Shown here piece after piece: positions 34,761 through 42,938 of a DNA stretch of 64,000 bases. The notes below the pieces were generated by a model, which worked only from the letters and a program-made list of their open reading frames with translations, searched no databases and was not told the origin of the DNA. The stretch lies in NCBI GenBank assembly GCA_016873435.1, contig VGXF01000001.1, positions 1-64,000 on the forward strand. Direction: 5' to 3'. Position 1 is the stretch's first letter. Each line of letters begins with the position of its first letter. A program made the translations under genes and the position numbers. The DNA comes from Nitrospira sp. (GTDB taxonomy: Bacteria > Nitrospirota > Nitrospiria > Nitrospirales > Nitrospiraceae).

Positions 34761-37151
34761 CTATTTCAATTCGACGACCGTCACGCCGTCGCCGCCTTCG
34801 GCCCGCTCGCCGGGGCGGAACGTCGCCACGTAGGGCGAGGATTTCACATACTCGCGGATGACAGCCTTCAGTTTGCCCGTGCCGTGGCCGTGAATGATCC
34901 GCAGCAGGGCCGCGCCGGTCAGCGTGGCCCTGTCGAGCGCCGCCACGGTCATCTCCAGCGCCTCGTCAGCCATGCGACCGCGCAGATCCAGCACTGTCGC
35001 CGTTTCGGATTCGGCCAGCGAAGGCTGATCACGTGGACGACTTGTCACGGCAGGAGCGGCACGCGCGGGCTCATGCGGTCCAGCCAGCCCGACCAAGCCC
35101 GAAATATCCACCGACATCTCCCTATCGCCGACGCACACCTTCACCCGTTTTTTGCCCTGCGGCGCTTCCAGTAGCGTCCCGGTTTTCCCCAGACGGGATA
35201 ATTCAACGCGGTCGCCGGCCGTCAATTGCCCGACCGGAACCGTCCCACCCGATTCGGCTAGACGCGAGCGGGCCTGCGCGCTGATGTCATCCAGTTTCTG
35301 CTTGGCCTCCCTGGCTTTGACCAGGGTCCGTTCGCGCTTGATCTCCTCAACCACACCCTGTACCTGCGCCCGCGTGCGCAGCAGTTCGTCCGTCAGTTTT
35401 TGCCTCGCGCCCTTGCGGTCCTCACGCTCAGAGGCTCGGAGCCGCGCTGCGATCTCGGACGCCTCCCTGGCCGCCTGCTCTGCCTCGGCCCGCAACTCGG
35501 CCGCCCGGGCGGTGTCCTCGCTCAACCGGCGCTGCTTCTCCTGAAGCTCACCCATCACCTGCTCGAGCGACCGGTCCTGCTTGCTCAACAGACCAGCAGC
35601 TTGATCCAGAATCGCCTCCTCCATGCCGAGCCGTCCGGCGATTTCGATGGCCGACGAACCGCCCGGCATGCCCATGATCAATCGGTAGGTCGGCGAGAGC
35701 GTGGCGACATCAAACTCGACGCTGGCATTGGCGCAGCCCGGCACGGTCTGGGCCATGATCTTGAGCTGATTGTAGTGGGTCGTGGCCACCACCTTCATAC
35801 CGCGGTCGGCCAGCTTCAACAACAACGCCTCCGCCAGCGCTGCGCCCTCGGCCGGATCGGTCGAGGTCACCGGCTCGTCCAGCAGCACTAAGGCGCGGGA
35901 GCGCGCACCGGACGCCAGGCGGAGCAACTGGATCATCTGGGTCATGTGGGCAGAAAAACTAGACAAATCCTTGGCCAGGTCCTGCGCATCGCCGATATCG
36001 GCGTAGAGGTCCGGGAACACTGCCATCTCCGATTCTTCGCCGCACGGCAGTGGCAACCCCGCCCGGACCATCAGCGAAAAGAGTCCGATGATTTTCAGGG
36101 TGACTGTCTTGCCGCCTGTATTGGGACCGGAGATCACCAGCACGCGCACCGTCTCGTCAAACAGAATGTCGTTGGCGACGACGCGTTCACGCCCCAGCAC
36201 GAGCAGCGGATGACGGGCCTGCTTGAGGATAACCCGCCCCCGATCATTTAACGTAACGACCCGTCCACCGGTCAGACAGCCGAACGAAGCCCTGGCGGCG
36301 ATGCCGTCGAGCCGCGCAAGCGCGGCCAGCCCCTCCAGGATGATCGCCGCCAGGCCGGCCACCATGGCTGACAATTCCCGGAGAATCCGCCGGACCTCCC
36401 GCTGCACGTCCAGATCGGCAACCTTGATCCCGTTGTTCAACTCGACGAGTTCGCGCGGCTCAATAAATACCGTGGCGCCGCTGGCCGACACGTCATGCAC
36501 GATGCCGGGAATTTTCCCTTGCATCGCGTCCTTCACCGGCACGACGTAACGGCCCTCGCGTTGGGCAAAATATTTCTCCTGCAGGACTTCGGCATAGCGC
36601 CTGGATGCCAGGATGGCGTCGAGGCGGTGGCGCATCTGCTGCTTGAGGCCCGCTGCCAGCTGGGACAGGCGACGCAATTCTGGCGTGGCAGACTCGCGGA
36701 CATTTCCCTCTGCGTCCACCGCCCGGTCGATAGCGGCCTTCAGGCGCTGGAGATCGAAGAAGGACTTGAGCGGCCCGGCCACGGACGACAGGGCCGGACA
36801 GTCCTCGCGATGCGCACCCAGATAACGAATCACGTCCATGCCGAGACCGAGGCTGGTGGAAAGATCGCGCAGTGCGTGCGTCTCCATTGGGGCACCCTTC
36901 ACGGCACGATCGATCGGCTCGCGGACGTCCGGAAACGGAAGGGACGGAAACGGATCGCCTCCCTCCCGCAAGATCATCATCTCGGCAGTTTCACGCAACC
37001 GGTCTCGAGCAGATTCCAGATCATCTTCCAGTAGCACCGTCCGGCACCACTCGACGCCCATCGGAGAGCGGGCCTGTCCGGCCAGCACGTCGAGGATGCG
37101 GTTCCACTCAAGGACCGCCATAGCCTGAAGGAGAAAAGCGTGACTGCTCAT
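34761..37151 (-). CDS. mutS2: Endonuclease MutS2
   Basis: MutS2 is a MutS homologue that limits recombination and, in some bacteria, rescues collided ribosomes. The 796-residue protein has the core and clamp helices. The ATPase has Walker A GPNTGGKT and the motif LVLLDEPVTSTDPAEGAALAE. A long coiled coil (about 510-620) and a C-terminal Smr nuclease domain with LDLRG and HGHGTGKL follow. It lacks the MutS mismatch-recognition domain, as expected. An ATG ten codons inside could be the real start. Confidence 0.96.
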   Translation of the reverse strand: MSSHAFLLQAMAVLEWNRILDVLAGQARSPMGVEWCRTVLLEDDLESARDRLRETAEMMILREGGDPFPSLPFPDVREPIDRAVKGAPMETHALRDLSTSLGLGMDVIRYLGAHREDCPALSSVAGPLKSFFDLQRLKAAIDRAVDAEGNVRESATPELRRLSQLAAGLKQQMRHRLDAILASRRYAEVLQEKYFAQREGRYVVPVKDAMQGKIPGIVHDVSASGATVFIEPRELVELNNGIKVADLDVQREVRRILRELSAMVAGLAAIILEGLAALARLDGIAARASFGCLTGGRVVTLNDRGRVILKQARHPLLVLGRERVVANDILFDETVRVLVISGPNTGGKTVTLKIIGLFSLMVRAGLPLPCGEESEMAVFPDLYADIGDAQDLAKDLSSFSAHMTQMIQLLRLASGARSRALVLLDEPVTSTDPAEGAALAEALLLKLADRGMKVVATTHYNQLKIMAQTVPGCANASVEFDVATLSPTYRLIMGMPGGSSAIEIAGRLGMEEAILDQAAGLLSKQDRSLEQVMGELQEKQRRLSEDTARAAELRAEAEQAAREASEIAARLRASEREDRKGARQKLTDELLRTRAQVQGVVEEIKRERTLVKAREAKQKLDDISAQARSRLAESGGTVPVGQLTAGDRVELSRLGKTGTLLEAPQGKKRVKVCVGDREMSVDISGLVGLAGPHEPARAAPAVTSRPRDQPSLAESETATVLDLRGRMADEALEMTVAALDRATLTGAALLRIIHGHGTGKLKAVIREYVKSSPYVATFRPGERAEGGDGVTVVELK

Positions 37152-37196
37152 GTGCGCGCCATCTTACCCTAGGGGGGCGCGACCTACAAAGGGCGC

Positions 37197-37225
37197 TTGC
37201 CGACGGAGACAGCACGTGCTATGTA
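37197..37225 (+). promoter_or_regulatory. Candidate promoter of the DUF3565 gene
   Basis: TTGCCG (37197-37202) and TATGTA (37220-37225) are separated by 17 nt and lie 21 nt upstream of the ATG. The gap is shared with the divergent mutS2 start. Confidence 0.4.
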
Positions 37226-37246
37226 AACCGTTTATAGGATGGGAAC

Positions 37247-37444
37247 ATGAAACAGAAGATCGTCGGCTTTCATCAGGATGCGCACGGGGATTGGGTAGCC
37301 GATCTGGCCTGCGGCCATGGGCAGCACGTTCGGCACCAGCCGCCGATGAGCGTTCGGCCGTGGGTGCTGACCGAGGAAGGCCGGAGGGCGAGGCTCACCA
37401 GCGAACTCTCCTGCCTGCGCTGCGAAGAGCCTCCATCAGGCTAA
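37247..37444 (+). CDS. DUF3565 family protein
   Basis: This is a 65-residue protein, MKQKIVGFHQDAHGDWVADLACGHGQHVRH, ending ELSCLRCEE. The CGH plus CLRC arrangement of Cys and His matches the DUF3565 family, likely a small metal-binding protein of unknown role. A GGGAAC precedes the ATG. Confidence 0.82.
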   Translation: MKQKIVGFHQDAHGDWVADLACGHGQHVRHQPPMSVRPWVLTEEGRRARLTSELSCLRCEEPPSG

Positions 37445-37558
37445 ACTCCAATGGCCACGACCTCGCCCTACTATGCCCCTGATACAGAAAAAGCCCTGCG
37501 TGTAACGCCGGACCGTGTGCCACTGGACCGGCTGAAGGCGTCACGCTAAGGAAAAGAA

Positions 37559-37592
37559 AACGGGGCTGCCGTTGCAAAACGGCAGCCCCGTT
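37559..37592 (-). terminator. Intrinsic terminator of RRM gene 1
   Basis: Two 15-nt perfect arms (37559-37573 and 37578-37592) enclose a 4-nt loop. Read on the minus strand they are followed by TTTTCTTTTCC. It is 24 nt past the stop of the RRM gene. Confidence 0.92.
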
Positions 37593-37615
37593 CGTTTGTC
37601 GGTTTCGCTCTGGGA

Positions 37616-37963
37616 TTACCAGCGGCCCCGGTTGCCTCCACCGCCACCGCCACCGCGGTTGCCCCCGCCACCACCGAATCCGCCACGGCCGCCGCCGCCA
37701 CCACCGGTACGAGGCTCCTGCGGACGGGCTTCGTTCACCGTCAGAGTGCGGCCGCCCATCGGCTGCCCATTCAGGGCTGCGATGGCCTTCTGAGCCTCAT
37801 CATCTGAGGACATTTCGACGAAGCCGAAGCCCCGCGACTGCCCCGTGAACTTGTCCGTGATCACCCGCGCAGAGGCCACTGTGCCGTGCTGCGCAAAGAG
37901 CTCACTGAGTTGCTGTTCGGTCGCCGAATACGGCAACCCACCGACATAAATTTTCGAACCCAT
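37616..37963 (-). CDS. Glycine-rich RRM RNA-binding protein 1
   Basis: This 115-residue protein is one RRM domain (about 1-82) with a Gly/Arg-rich tail. RNP2 is KIYVGGLPY (4-12) and RNP1 is RGFGFVEM. The tail has GGGG and RGG-type repeats, as in cyanobacterial cold-induced Rbp proteins, which bind mRNA. AGGAGG lies 8 nt before the ATG. Its 5' leader (38021-38101) is duplicated upstream of the paralogue at 38274-38618. Confidence 0.95.
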   Translation of the reverse strand: MGSKIYVGGLPYSATEQQLSELFAQHGTVASARVITDKFTGQSRGFGFVEMSSDDEAQKAIAALNGQPMGGRTLTVNEARPQEPRTGGGGGGRGGFGGGGGNRGGGGGGGNRGRW

Positions 37964-38020
37964 GAGGGGTCCTCCTTTTTGGTATTACGATATTGTTGTT
38001 GACTCGAGGATTTCGTAGGG

Positions 38021-38101
38021 GAAGGAACGGGCCGAAGACGCGAACGCTGCAGCGGCTTAGGTCTGACTTCCGATCAAACTCCCGGGGCAAAACAACATCG
38101 G
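38021..38101 (-). promoter_or_regulatory. Conserved 5' leader of RRM gene 1
   Basis: This untranslated segment begins about 57 nt before the gene and matches 38671-38750 at 55 of the first 60 positions. On the RNA, GUUUG and CAGAC can pair around a 9-nt loop (forward 38061-38079), and GCCG can pair with CGGC (38031-38056). The differences from the other copy keep these pairs. A role in autoregulation or temperature response is inferred. Confidence 0.6.
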
Positions 38102-38218
38102 TGCAGGCCTTGTTATCATGAACCCCACCGACAGGCCCTTACGGTGAGGCAGCTAAAATCTAGCACGGGCCATTATAAAGCGCAACTTCCGGCAGACTTT
38201 CCAGTCGGCACAAATAAA

Positions 38219-38251
38219 GAGGGGCTGCCGTCTTGACGACGGCAGCCCCTC
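38219..38251 (-). terminator. Intrinsic terminator of RRM gene 2
   Basis: Two 14-nt perfect arms (38219-38232 and 38238-38251) enclose 5 nt. On the minus strand TTTATTTG follows. It shares the core GGGGCTGCCGT with the terminator at 37559-37592, consistent with duplication of the whole transcription unit. Confidence 0.92.
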
Positions 38252-38273
38252 ACTCAACAGCTGTCGCTAGGGA

Positions 38274-38618
38274 TTACCAGCGGCCCCGGTTGCCCCCGCC
38301 GCCAGCGCCACCGCTGCTACGGCCGGCGCCACCGCCGAAACCACCACGGCCCCCGCCGCCAGTGCGCGGCTCCATGGGCTTGGCCTCGTTCACGGTCAGG
38401 GTCCGCCCGTCCATCTGCGTCCCATTCAGGGCGCTGATGGCCTTCTGCGCATCCTCGCTCGTGGTCATTTCCACGAAGCCGAAGCCACGGGACTGCCCCG
38501 TGAACTTATCCGTGATCACCCGCGCCGACTCGACTGCGCCGTGCTGCGCAAAGAGATCACTGAGTTGCTGTTCGGTCGCCGCGTACGGCAACCCACCGAC
38601 ATAAATCTTAGAACCCAT
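38274..38618 (-). CDS. Glycine-rich RRM RNA-binding protein 2
   Basis: This is a 114-residue paralogue of the protein at 37616-37963. It shares nearly all of the RRM (KIYVGGLPYAATEQQLSDLF, RGFGFVEM) and a shorter Gly-rich tail. AGGAGG precedes the ATG. The leader, coding region and terminator are all duplicated, so both genes arose from tandem duplication and each retains its own transcription unit. Confidence 0.95.
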   Translation of the reverse strand: MGSKIYVGGLPYAATEQQLSDLFAQHGAVESARVITDKFTGQSRGFGFVEMTTSEDAQKAISALNGTQMDGRTLTVNEAKPMEPRTGGGGRGGFGGGAGRSSGGAGGGGNRGRW

Positions 38619-38670
38619 CTGGGGTCCTCCTTAGTATTGTGACATTGTCTTGGCCGCGAGGGCAGAAGAG

Positions 38671-38750
38671 GAAGGAGCGGGCCGAAGGCGCGAACGCTGC
38701 AGCGACTTAGGTCTGGCTTCCGATCAGACTCCCGAACAACACAACATCGG
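38671..38750 (-). promoter_or_regulatory. Conserved 5' leader of RRM gene 2
   Basis: This is the second copy of the leader, starting 52 nt before the gene. The pairings seen in copy 1 are GUCUG/CAGAC (38711-38729) and GUCG/CGGC (38681-38706) here. One wobble pair has become Watson-Crick and one has gone the other way. Confidence 0.6.
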
Positions 38751-38858
38751 TTATGGGCCTCATGATTTGACTGTCACCGCCAGGCCCATGCGATGAAGTG
38801 AATGTACGGTACCATGCCCCCGGGCGAATAGCAACCTTTCTTTCTTCATGACCGCTTG

Positions 38859-39650
38859 CTACTCTCCAACCCGAACGAGCAGGCCGCGCTCCTTGCACAC
38901 GTTGAACGTGTAATGGAACCAGCCGACCATCATTACCAAATAGAGCCCGTTCAGCCCCGTTGCCCAGGCCAGATGCAGACCGGGAAACACAGACGTCGTC
39001 AACACGCTCCGCATGCCCTCGAACACATGCGTGGCAGGATTGCCCCAGGCAATAGTCTGCAACCACTTTGGAAGAATCTCGACCGGATAGAAGACGCAGG
39101 AGATCGGCTGGAAGAGAAAGACCATGCCCCAGGCAAATACTTCCACCTCCTGCCCGAACCGCATGATGAGCGAGGTCGTTAGCACGCCGATGATCCATCC
39201 TGCGATCATCAAATTCAGCACAAAGGGGACCAGCGCCAGCCCGATCATGAACACGTTGTAGTCGTAGAATAGCAGCGCGCAGGCCGCCATCACGAACGAC
39301 ACGGCCGACACCTTGAAGACGCTCAATGCCATTGTCGAAGCCAGAAACTCGCCTGGCGTCAGCGGGCTGGCGAAGAGATTCATGAGATTCCTCGCCCAGA
39401 CTTCCTCCAGAAACGAGATCGTGATGCCCTGCTGGGCGCGAAACAGCACATCCCACAGAATCAGCGCACCCAGAAAGAACGTAACCACGCCGGGCAACTG
39501 CCCCTGATAGCGCATGAGGTACATCGTGATGAAGCCCCAGATCACCAGGTCAATGAAGGGCCAGTAGAAAATCTCCATCAACCGGGGCAGGCTGCGCCGG
39601 TACAGGAACAGATGCCGTTGAACCAGTGCGTTGATGCGGTGCAGCTTCAC
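38859..39650 (-). CDS. ABC-2 type transporter permease
   Basis: This 263-residue inner-membrane protein has about six hydrophobic helices. It shows the ABC-2 family features WPFIDLVIWGF near the N-terminus, ISFLEEVWARNLMNLFASPLTPGE, and the FQPISCVFYPVEILPKWLQ loop before the last helices. Its start overlaps the ATPase stop by 4 nt, so the two form an exporter. The substrate is unknown. Confidence 0.9.
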   Translation of the reverse strand: MKLHRINALVQRHLFLYRRSLPRLMEIFYWPFIDLVIWGFITMYLMRYQGQLPGVVTFFLGALILWDVLFRAQQGITISFLEEVWARNLMNLFASPLTPGEFLASTMALSVFKVSAVSFVMAACALLFYDYNVFMIGLALVPFVLNLMIAGWIIGVLTTSLIMRFGQEVEVFAWGMVFLFQPISCVFYPVEILPKWLQTIAWGNPATHVFEGMRSVLTTSVFPGLHLAWATGLNGLYLVMMVGWFHYTFNVCKERGLLVRVGE

Positions 39651-40375
39651 GATTCCCTCGCCAGCTTGAGAAACACCTCTTCCAGATCGCGCTGGCCAAA
39701 CTGCCGCATGATGTCCTGCGCCGTCCCCTGCGCGACGATCTTACCCTTCTGAAGAAAGATGATCCGATCGGACATCTCCTCCATCTCTTTCATGTTGTGG
39801 GAGGTATAGAGGACGCTCAATCCGGTCGCCTGCCGCACGTCCCTGAGCAGCGCACGGACCTTGTGCGCGATATCGGGGTCGAGGCTTGCCGTCGGCTCGT
39901 CGAGTAGCAGCACTTTCGGTTCCGTCAGAAAGGCCTTGGCCAGGGCTAGACGCGTCATCTGACCGGACGAGAGCCGCCGTGTCACATGCGTCCGAGCCGC
40001 CTCTAGCTCCATCTTCTTGAGTACATCATCGATCCGCCGCGGAATGTCGGTCATGCCGTAGAGCTTGGCCACAACCCAGAGGTTTTCCTCAACTGTCAGC
40101 GAATAGGGCATGGAAATATACGTGGAGGAAAAGTTGACGTGCTGAAGAATCTCTTCGCGGTGCGTCGCCAGATCCTTGCCGAACATGCGGATCGACCCGG
40201 ACGTGGGCGTGACCAATCCAAGCAACATCTGGATCGTGGTCGTCTTCCCCGCCCCGTTGGGACCGAGCAGGCCGAGAATCTCACCCGGCTCGATGTCGAA
40301 CGAGATTCCGTCCACGGCGGTGAAATCGCCGAAGCGCTTGATGAGATCGCGGACTTCAACGATGGGCGCAGACAT
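39647..40375 (-). CDS. ABC transporter ATP-binding protein
   Basis: This is a 242-residue ATPase with Walker A GPNGAGKTT, signature LSSGQMTRLALAKAF, Walker B VLLLDEPTASLD and the H-loop YTSHNMKEME. It belongs to the ABC-2 exporter class and couples with the permease at 38859-39650. It follows the multihaem cytochrome by 12 nt. Confidence 0.94.
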   Translation of the reverse strand: MSAPIVEVRDLIKRFGDFTAVDGISFDIEPGEILGLLGPNGAGKTTTIQMLLGLVTPTSGSIRMFGKDLATHREEILQHVNFSSTYISMPYSLTVEENLWVVAKLYGMTDIPRRIDDVLKKMELEAARTHVTRRLSSGQMTRLALAKAFLTEPKVLLLDEPTASLDPDIAHKVRALLRDVRQATGLSVLYTSHNMKEMEEMSDRIIFLQKGKIVAQGTAQDIMRQFGQRDLEEVFLKLARES

Positions 40376-40387
40376 AGCCGGCTGTGG

Positions 40388-41092
40388 TCAGAAGAGAAGG
40401 TCCTGGACCTTCTCCGGAAGGTGGCAGGTCTCGCACTTATTGCTGAGCACTTTCCCCTCGTGCTCCGTCTTGCCGTCGTGGCACCGGAAGCAATCGCCGA
40501 GATTTTTCTTCCAGAGCACGCTATCAGGTGGATGGTCAGGATACCAGGGTTTGCTGTCCGCCTTGACGTGCCCACGAGGGATGACGATCGGATAGCCCTT
40601 GATCGGCGCCTGATGCACGACGCCAGCGTGGCAGGTGGTGCAGCCCTCCCCCTGCCCGCGCGTAGCGAAGGCCTCCATGTGCTTCCGATGACTCATGATA
40701 AGCCCGACGTCCTGAACCGGTTTCGGTAGATCGCGCGGCGCGACCTCGGAAATGCGCAGCACTTCGCGATGGCAACTGATGCAGACTTCCGAATAGACCT
40801 TCGCGTTCAGATTGTGCGCGTCCGTGGGCGTTCCGAAAAGCGTGACCAGCACGTCCTTCGTGCCGGCATAGGCCTTGTCGCGCAGGAAGCCTTCCAGCCC
40901 CGGCCGGACGTGGCAGGCCACGCACTCGACGTCCTTGTGGGAAGACTGCACCCATGAGTTGTAGGATGGCGTGATGTTGTGACAACTGGCACAGAACTTC
41001 GGATGGTCAGTCAGCGGAATCGCGACGCTTCCGAGAACCAGCGCCCCGGTGGCGATTACCAGAATGACGGCCGCCTTAGGCGTCCAATGCAT
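40388..41092 (-). CDS. Membrane-anchored hexahaem c-type cytochrome (NapC/NirT-like)
   Basis: This 234-residue protein has an N-terminal transmembrane anchor (about 7-27) and six CxxCH haem sites: CASCH, CVACH, CISCH, CTTCH, CFRCH and CETCH. The first pair with FCASCHNITPSYNSWVQSSHKDVECVACH resembles NapC/NirT quinol dehydrogenases, which usually have four haems. It probably moves electrons between quinols and periplasmic partners. Its start lies 17 nt inside mobB, and an ABC exporter follows. Confidence 0.9.
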   Translation of the reverse strand: MHWTPKAAVILVIATGALVLGSVAIPLTDHPKFCASCHNITPSYNSWVQSSHKDVECVACHVRPGLEGFLRDKAYAGTKDVLVTLFGTPTDAHNLNAKVYSEVCISCHREVLRISEVAPRDLPKPVQDVGLIMSHRKHMEAFATRGQGEGCTTCHAGVVHQAPIKGYPIVIPRGHVKADSKPWYPDHPPDSVLWKKNLGDCFRCHDGKTEHEGKVLSNKCETCHLPEKVQDLLF

Positions 41093-41639
41093 GCTGTGTG
41101 CGCTTCGGGAATTTCTTGACGATCAATGCCGCTACGCCGGCGATATCGTCCGGATCAAGCACAGGCACCGGTACTTCAACCGGTTTATTTGAAACGACTG
41201 CGAGCAGGCCCACCGGCGATACCGGCACCTCGCCTATCTGATCCCGCACGACGACAATCTTCGGAAAGCTATCGCTCTTCCAGCCCTCGGCAAGGATAAG
41301 GTCGATGGACTTGTCGAGAAACCGCTTGCGCAGGTCGGTTAGATGGATGTCGTCATCCACATCAGAAAACATGGCGAGGCTGCCCTTGGATAGCACCAGC
41401 ACCGTACTGGCGCCGGCCCGCTTGTGGCGCCAGCTGTCCTTGCCCTCGGTATCGAGATCGAAGCCGTGACCGGAATGCTTGACGGTCGCGATCTTGTAGC
41501 CCGCCCTCACCAGCTCGGGGATGAGCTGTTCGATAAGCGTGGTCTTCCCGCTGTTGGACCGCCCAACGAAGCAGAGGACCGGCACGGTCCGGCCAGCTGC
41601 TTGCTTCCTCGTCATCTTTTTCTTCGCCGCTTTCTTCAT
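41076..41639 (-). CDS. mobB: Molybdopterin-guanine dinucleotide biosynthesis protein B
   Basis: MobB is a GTP-binding partner of MobA in guanylylation of the molybdenum cofactor. The chosen start MKKAAKKKMTRKQ lies right after the moeA stop and gives 187 residues. It shows the P-loop GRSNSGKTT, the TVKHSGHGFDLDTEGKDSWRH block and LILAEGWK. The longer frame overlaps moeA and adds unlikely sequence. Confidence 0.92.
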   Translation of the reverse strand: MKKAAKKKMTRKQAAGRTVPVLCFVGRSNSGKTTLIEQLIPELVRAGYKIATVKHSGHGFDLDTEGKDSWRHKRAGASTVLVLSKGSLAMFSDVDDDIHLTDLRKRFLDKSIDLILAEGWKSDSFPKIVVVRDQIGEVPVSPVGLLAVVSNKPVEVPVPVLDPDDIAGVAALIVKKFPKRTQHALDA

Positions 41640-41640
41640 C

Positions 41641-42933
41641 TCAGCAACAGGACAGCTTGCCGCTGCGCGTGTGCGACTGGCCACCTTCCCAATCCCAGAG
41701 GTTCGCGCTCAGAATCTGCACCGCGACTGTGTCGCCAAGATTGAGCTTGTCCACTTCTTGCGGAATGTCGATCAGACAATTGGCCTTAACCATCGAGGTC
41801 AGGATGCCGGACCCCTGATCGCCAGTCGTCCGCACCTTGAACACACCGCCCTCCTGCGTCAGGACGCCGCGCAGGAAATGGCGGCGGTCGGTCTTCTTGG
41901 AAAATTTTTCCTGGAAGTGCGCCTGCACAACAGGCCGCCCGTAGCTGCGGTGCCCGCCCATCTTCAGTATGGCCGGCCGCACGAGCTGCTCGAAGGTGAC
42001 CATCGAAGACACGGGATTGCCCGGGAGGCCAAAGGCCAACTTGCCCTGGATTTTTCCGAAGGCCAGCGGCTGGCCAGGGCGGATGGCCAGCTTCCAGAAA
42101 TGCATCTCCGCCCCGAGGTCCTTGAAGACCGCCTTAGTGAAATCATAATCGCCCATCGAGACACCGCCGGAGAGCACAAGAATGTCGGCATTTAGCCCGT
42201 GCATGATCTTTTCCTTGAGCGCCGCGGGATTATCCTTTGCGATGCCGAGCAGATAGGGAATACCACCCGCTTCCTGGACGGCCGCCGCGATACCCCAACT
42301 GTTTGAATTAATGATCTTTTCCTCGCTGAACCGCTCGTCCAGGTCAGCCAGCTCGTCGCCTGTTGAGAGAATCGCCACCCGCGGCCGCTGATAGACGAAC
42401 ACGAACGACTTCGCCAGAATGGCGAGCATCCCCGCCTCCGCAGGACGAATCTGCGTGCCCTTGGCAATGATACACTCGCTCTTCTTCACATCCTCGCCCT
42501 GTGAGCGGATGTTGGAGCCACGCGGCTCCGACTTGAAGACCCTAACGCAATCCGGTGTGTGCTCCGTGTCCTCGACCTTGAGCACCGTGTCCGCGCCTTT
42601 CGGAACTGGTGCCCCCGTCATAATCCGGATTGCCTGGCCGGGGCCGACCGTCTTTACGGCCATCTTGCCGGCTGGCACGTCTTCGATGACTCTGAGCGTA
42701 ACGACCCTGCCGATCGCATGCTCCTGCTTGATGTCGTCGTGGCGGACGGCAAACCCGTCCATGGCCGAGTTGTCCCACGGCGGATTGTCCCGCTGGGCGA
42801 CGATATCTTCGCCCAGCACGCGCCCCAGGACTTCGAGCAGACCGATCTTCTCCAGGCCAAGCGATTGCGCAGCATCGAGCACAATCTTCTGCGCATCTTG
42901 TAACGGCGTGAGTCTCTGTAGTCCTTCCGCCAT
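41641..42933 (-). CDS. moeA: Molybdopterin molybdenumtransferase MoeA
   Basis: MoeA inserts molybdate into adenylylated molybdopterin. The 430-residue protein has the N-terminal DNPPWDNSAMDGFAVR motif, RIMTGAPVPKGADTV and the MPT-binding-like LSGGVSMGDYDFTK. FGLPGNPVSSMVTFEQLV and a short C-terminal domain IV follow. It is between mrp (5 nt) and mobB (1 nt), a Mo-cofactor pair inside a larger operon. Confidence 0.96.
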   Translation of the reverse strand: MAEGLQRLTPLQDAQKIVLDAAQSLGLEKIGLLEVLGRVLGEDIVAQRDNPPWDNSAMDGFAVRHDDIKQEHAIGRVVTLRVIEDVPAGKMAVKTVGPGQAIRIMTGAPVPKGADTVLKVEDTEHTPDCVRVFKSEPRGSNIRSQGEDVKKSECIIAKGTQIRPAEAGMLAILAKSFVFVYQRPRVAILSTGDELADLDERFSEEKIINSNSWGIAAAVQEAGGIPYLLGIAKDNPAALKEKIMHGLNADILVLSGGVSMGDYDFTKAVFKDLGAEMHFWKLAIRPGQPLAFGKIQGKLAFGLPGNPVSSMVTFEQLVRPAILKMGGHRSYGRPVVQAHFQEKFSKKTDRRHFLRGVLTQEGGVFKVRTTGDQGSGILTSMVKANCLIDIPQEVDKLNLGDTVAVQILSANLWDWEGGQSHTRSGKLSCC

Positions 42934-42938
42934 GCGTG

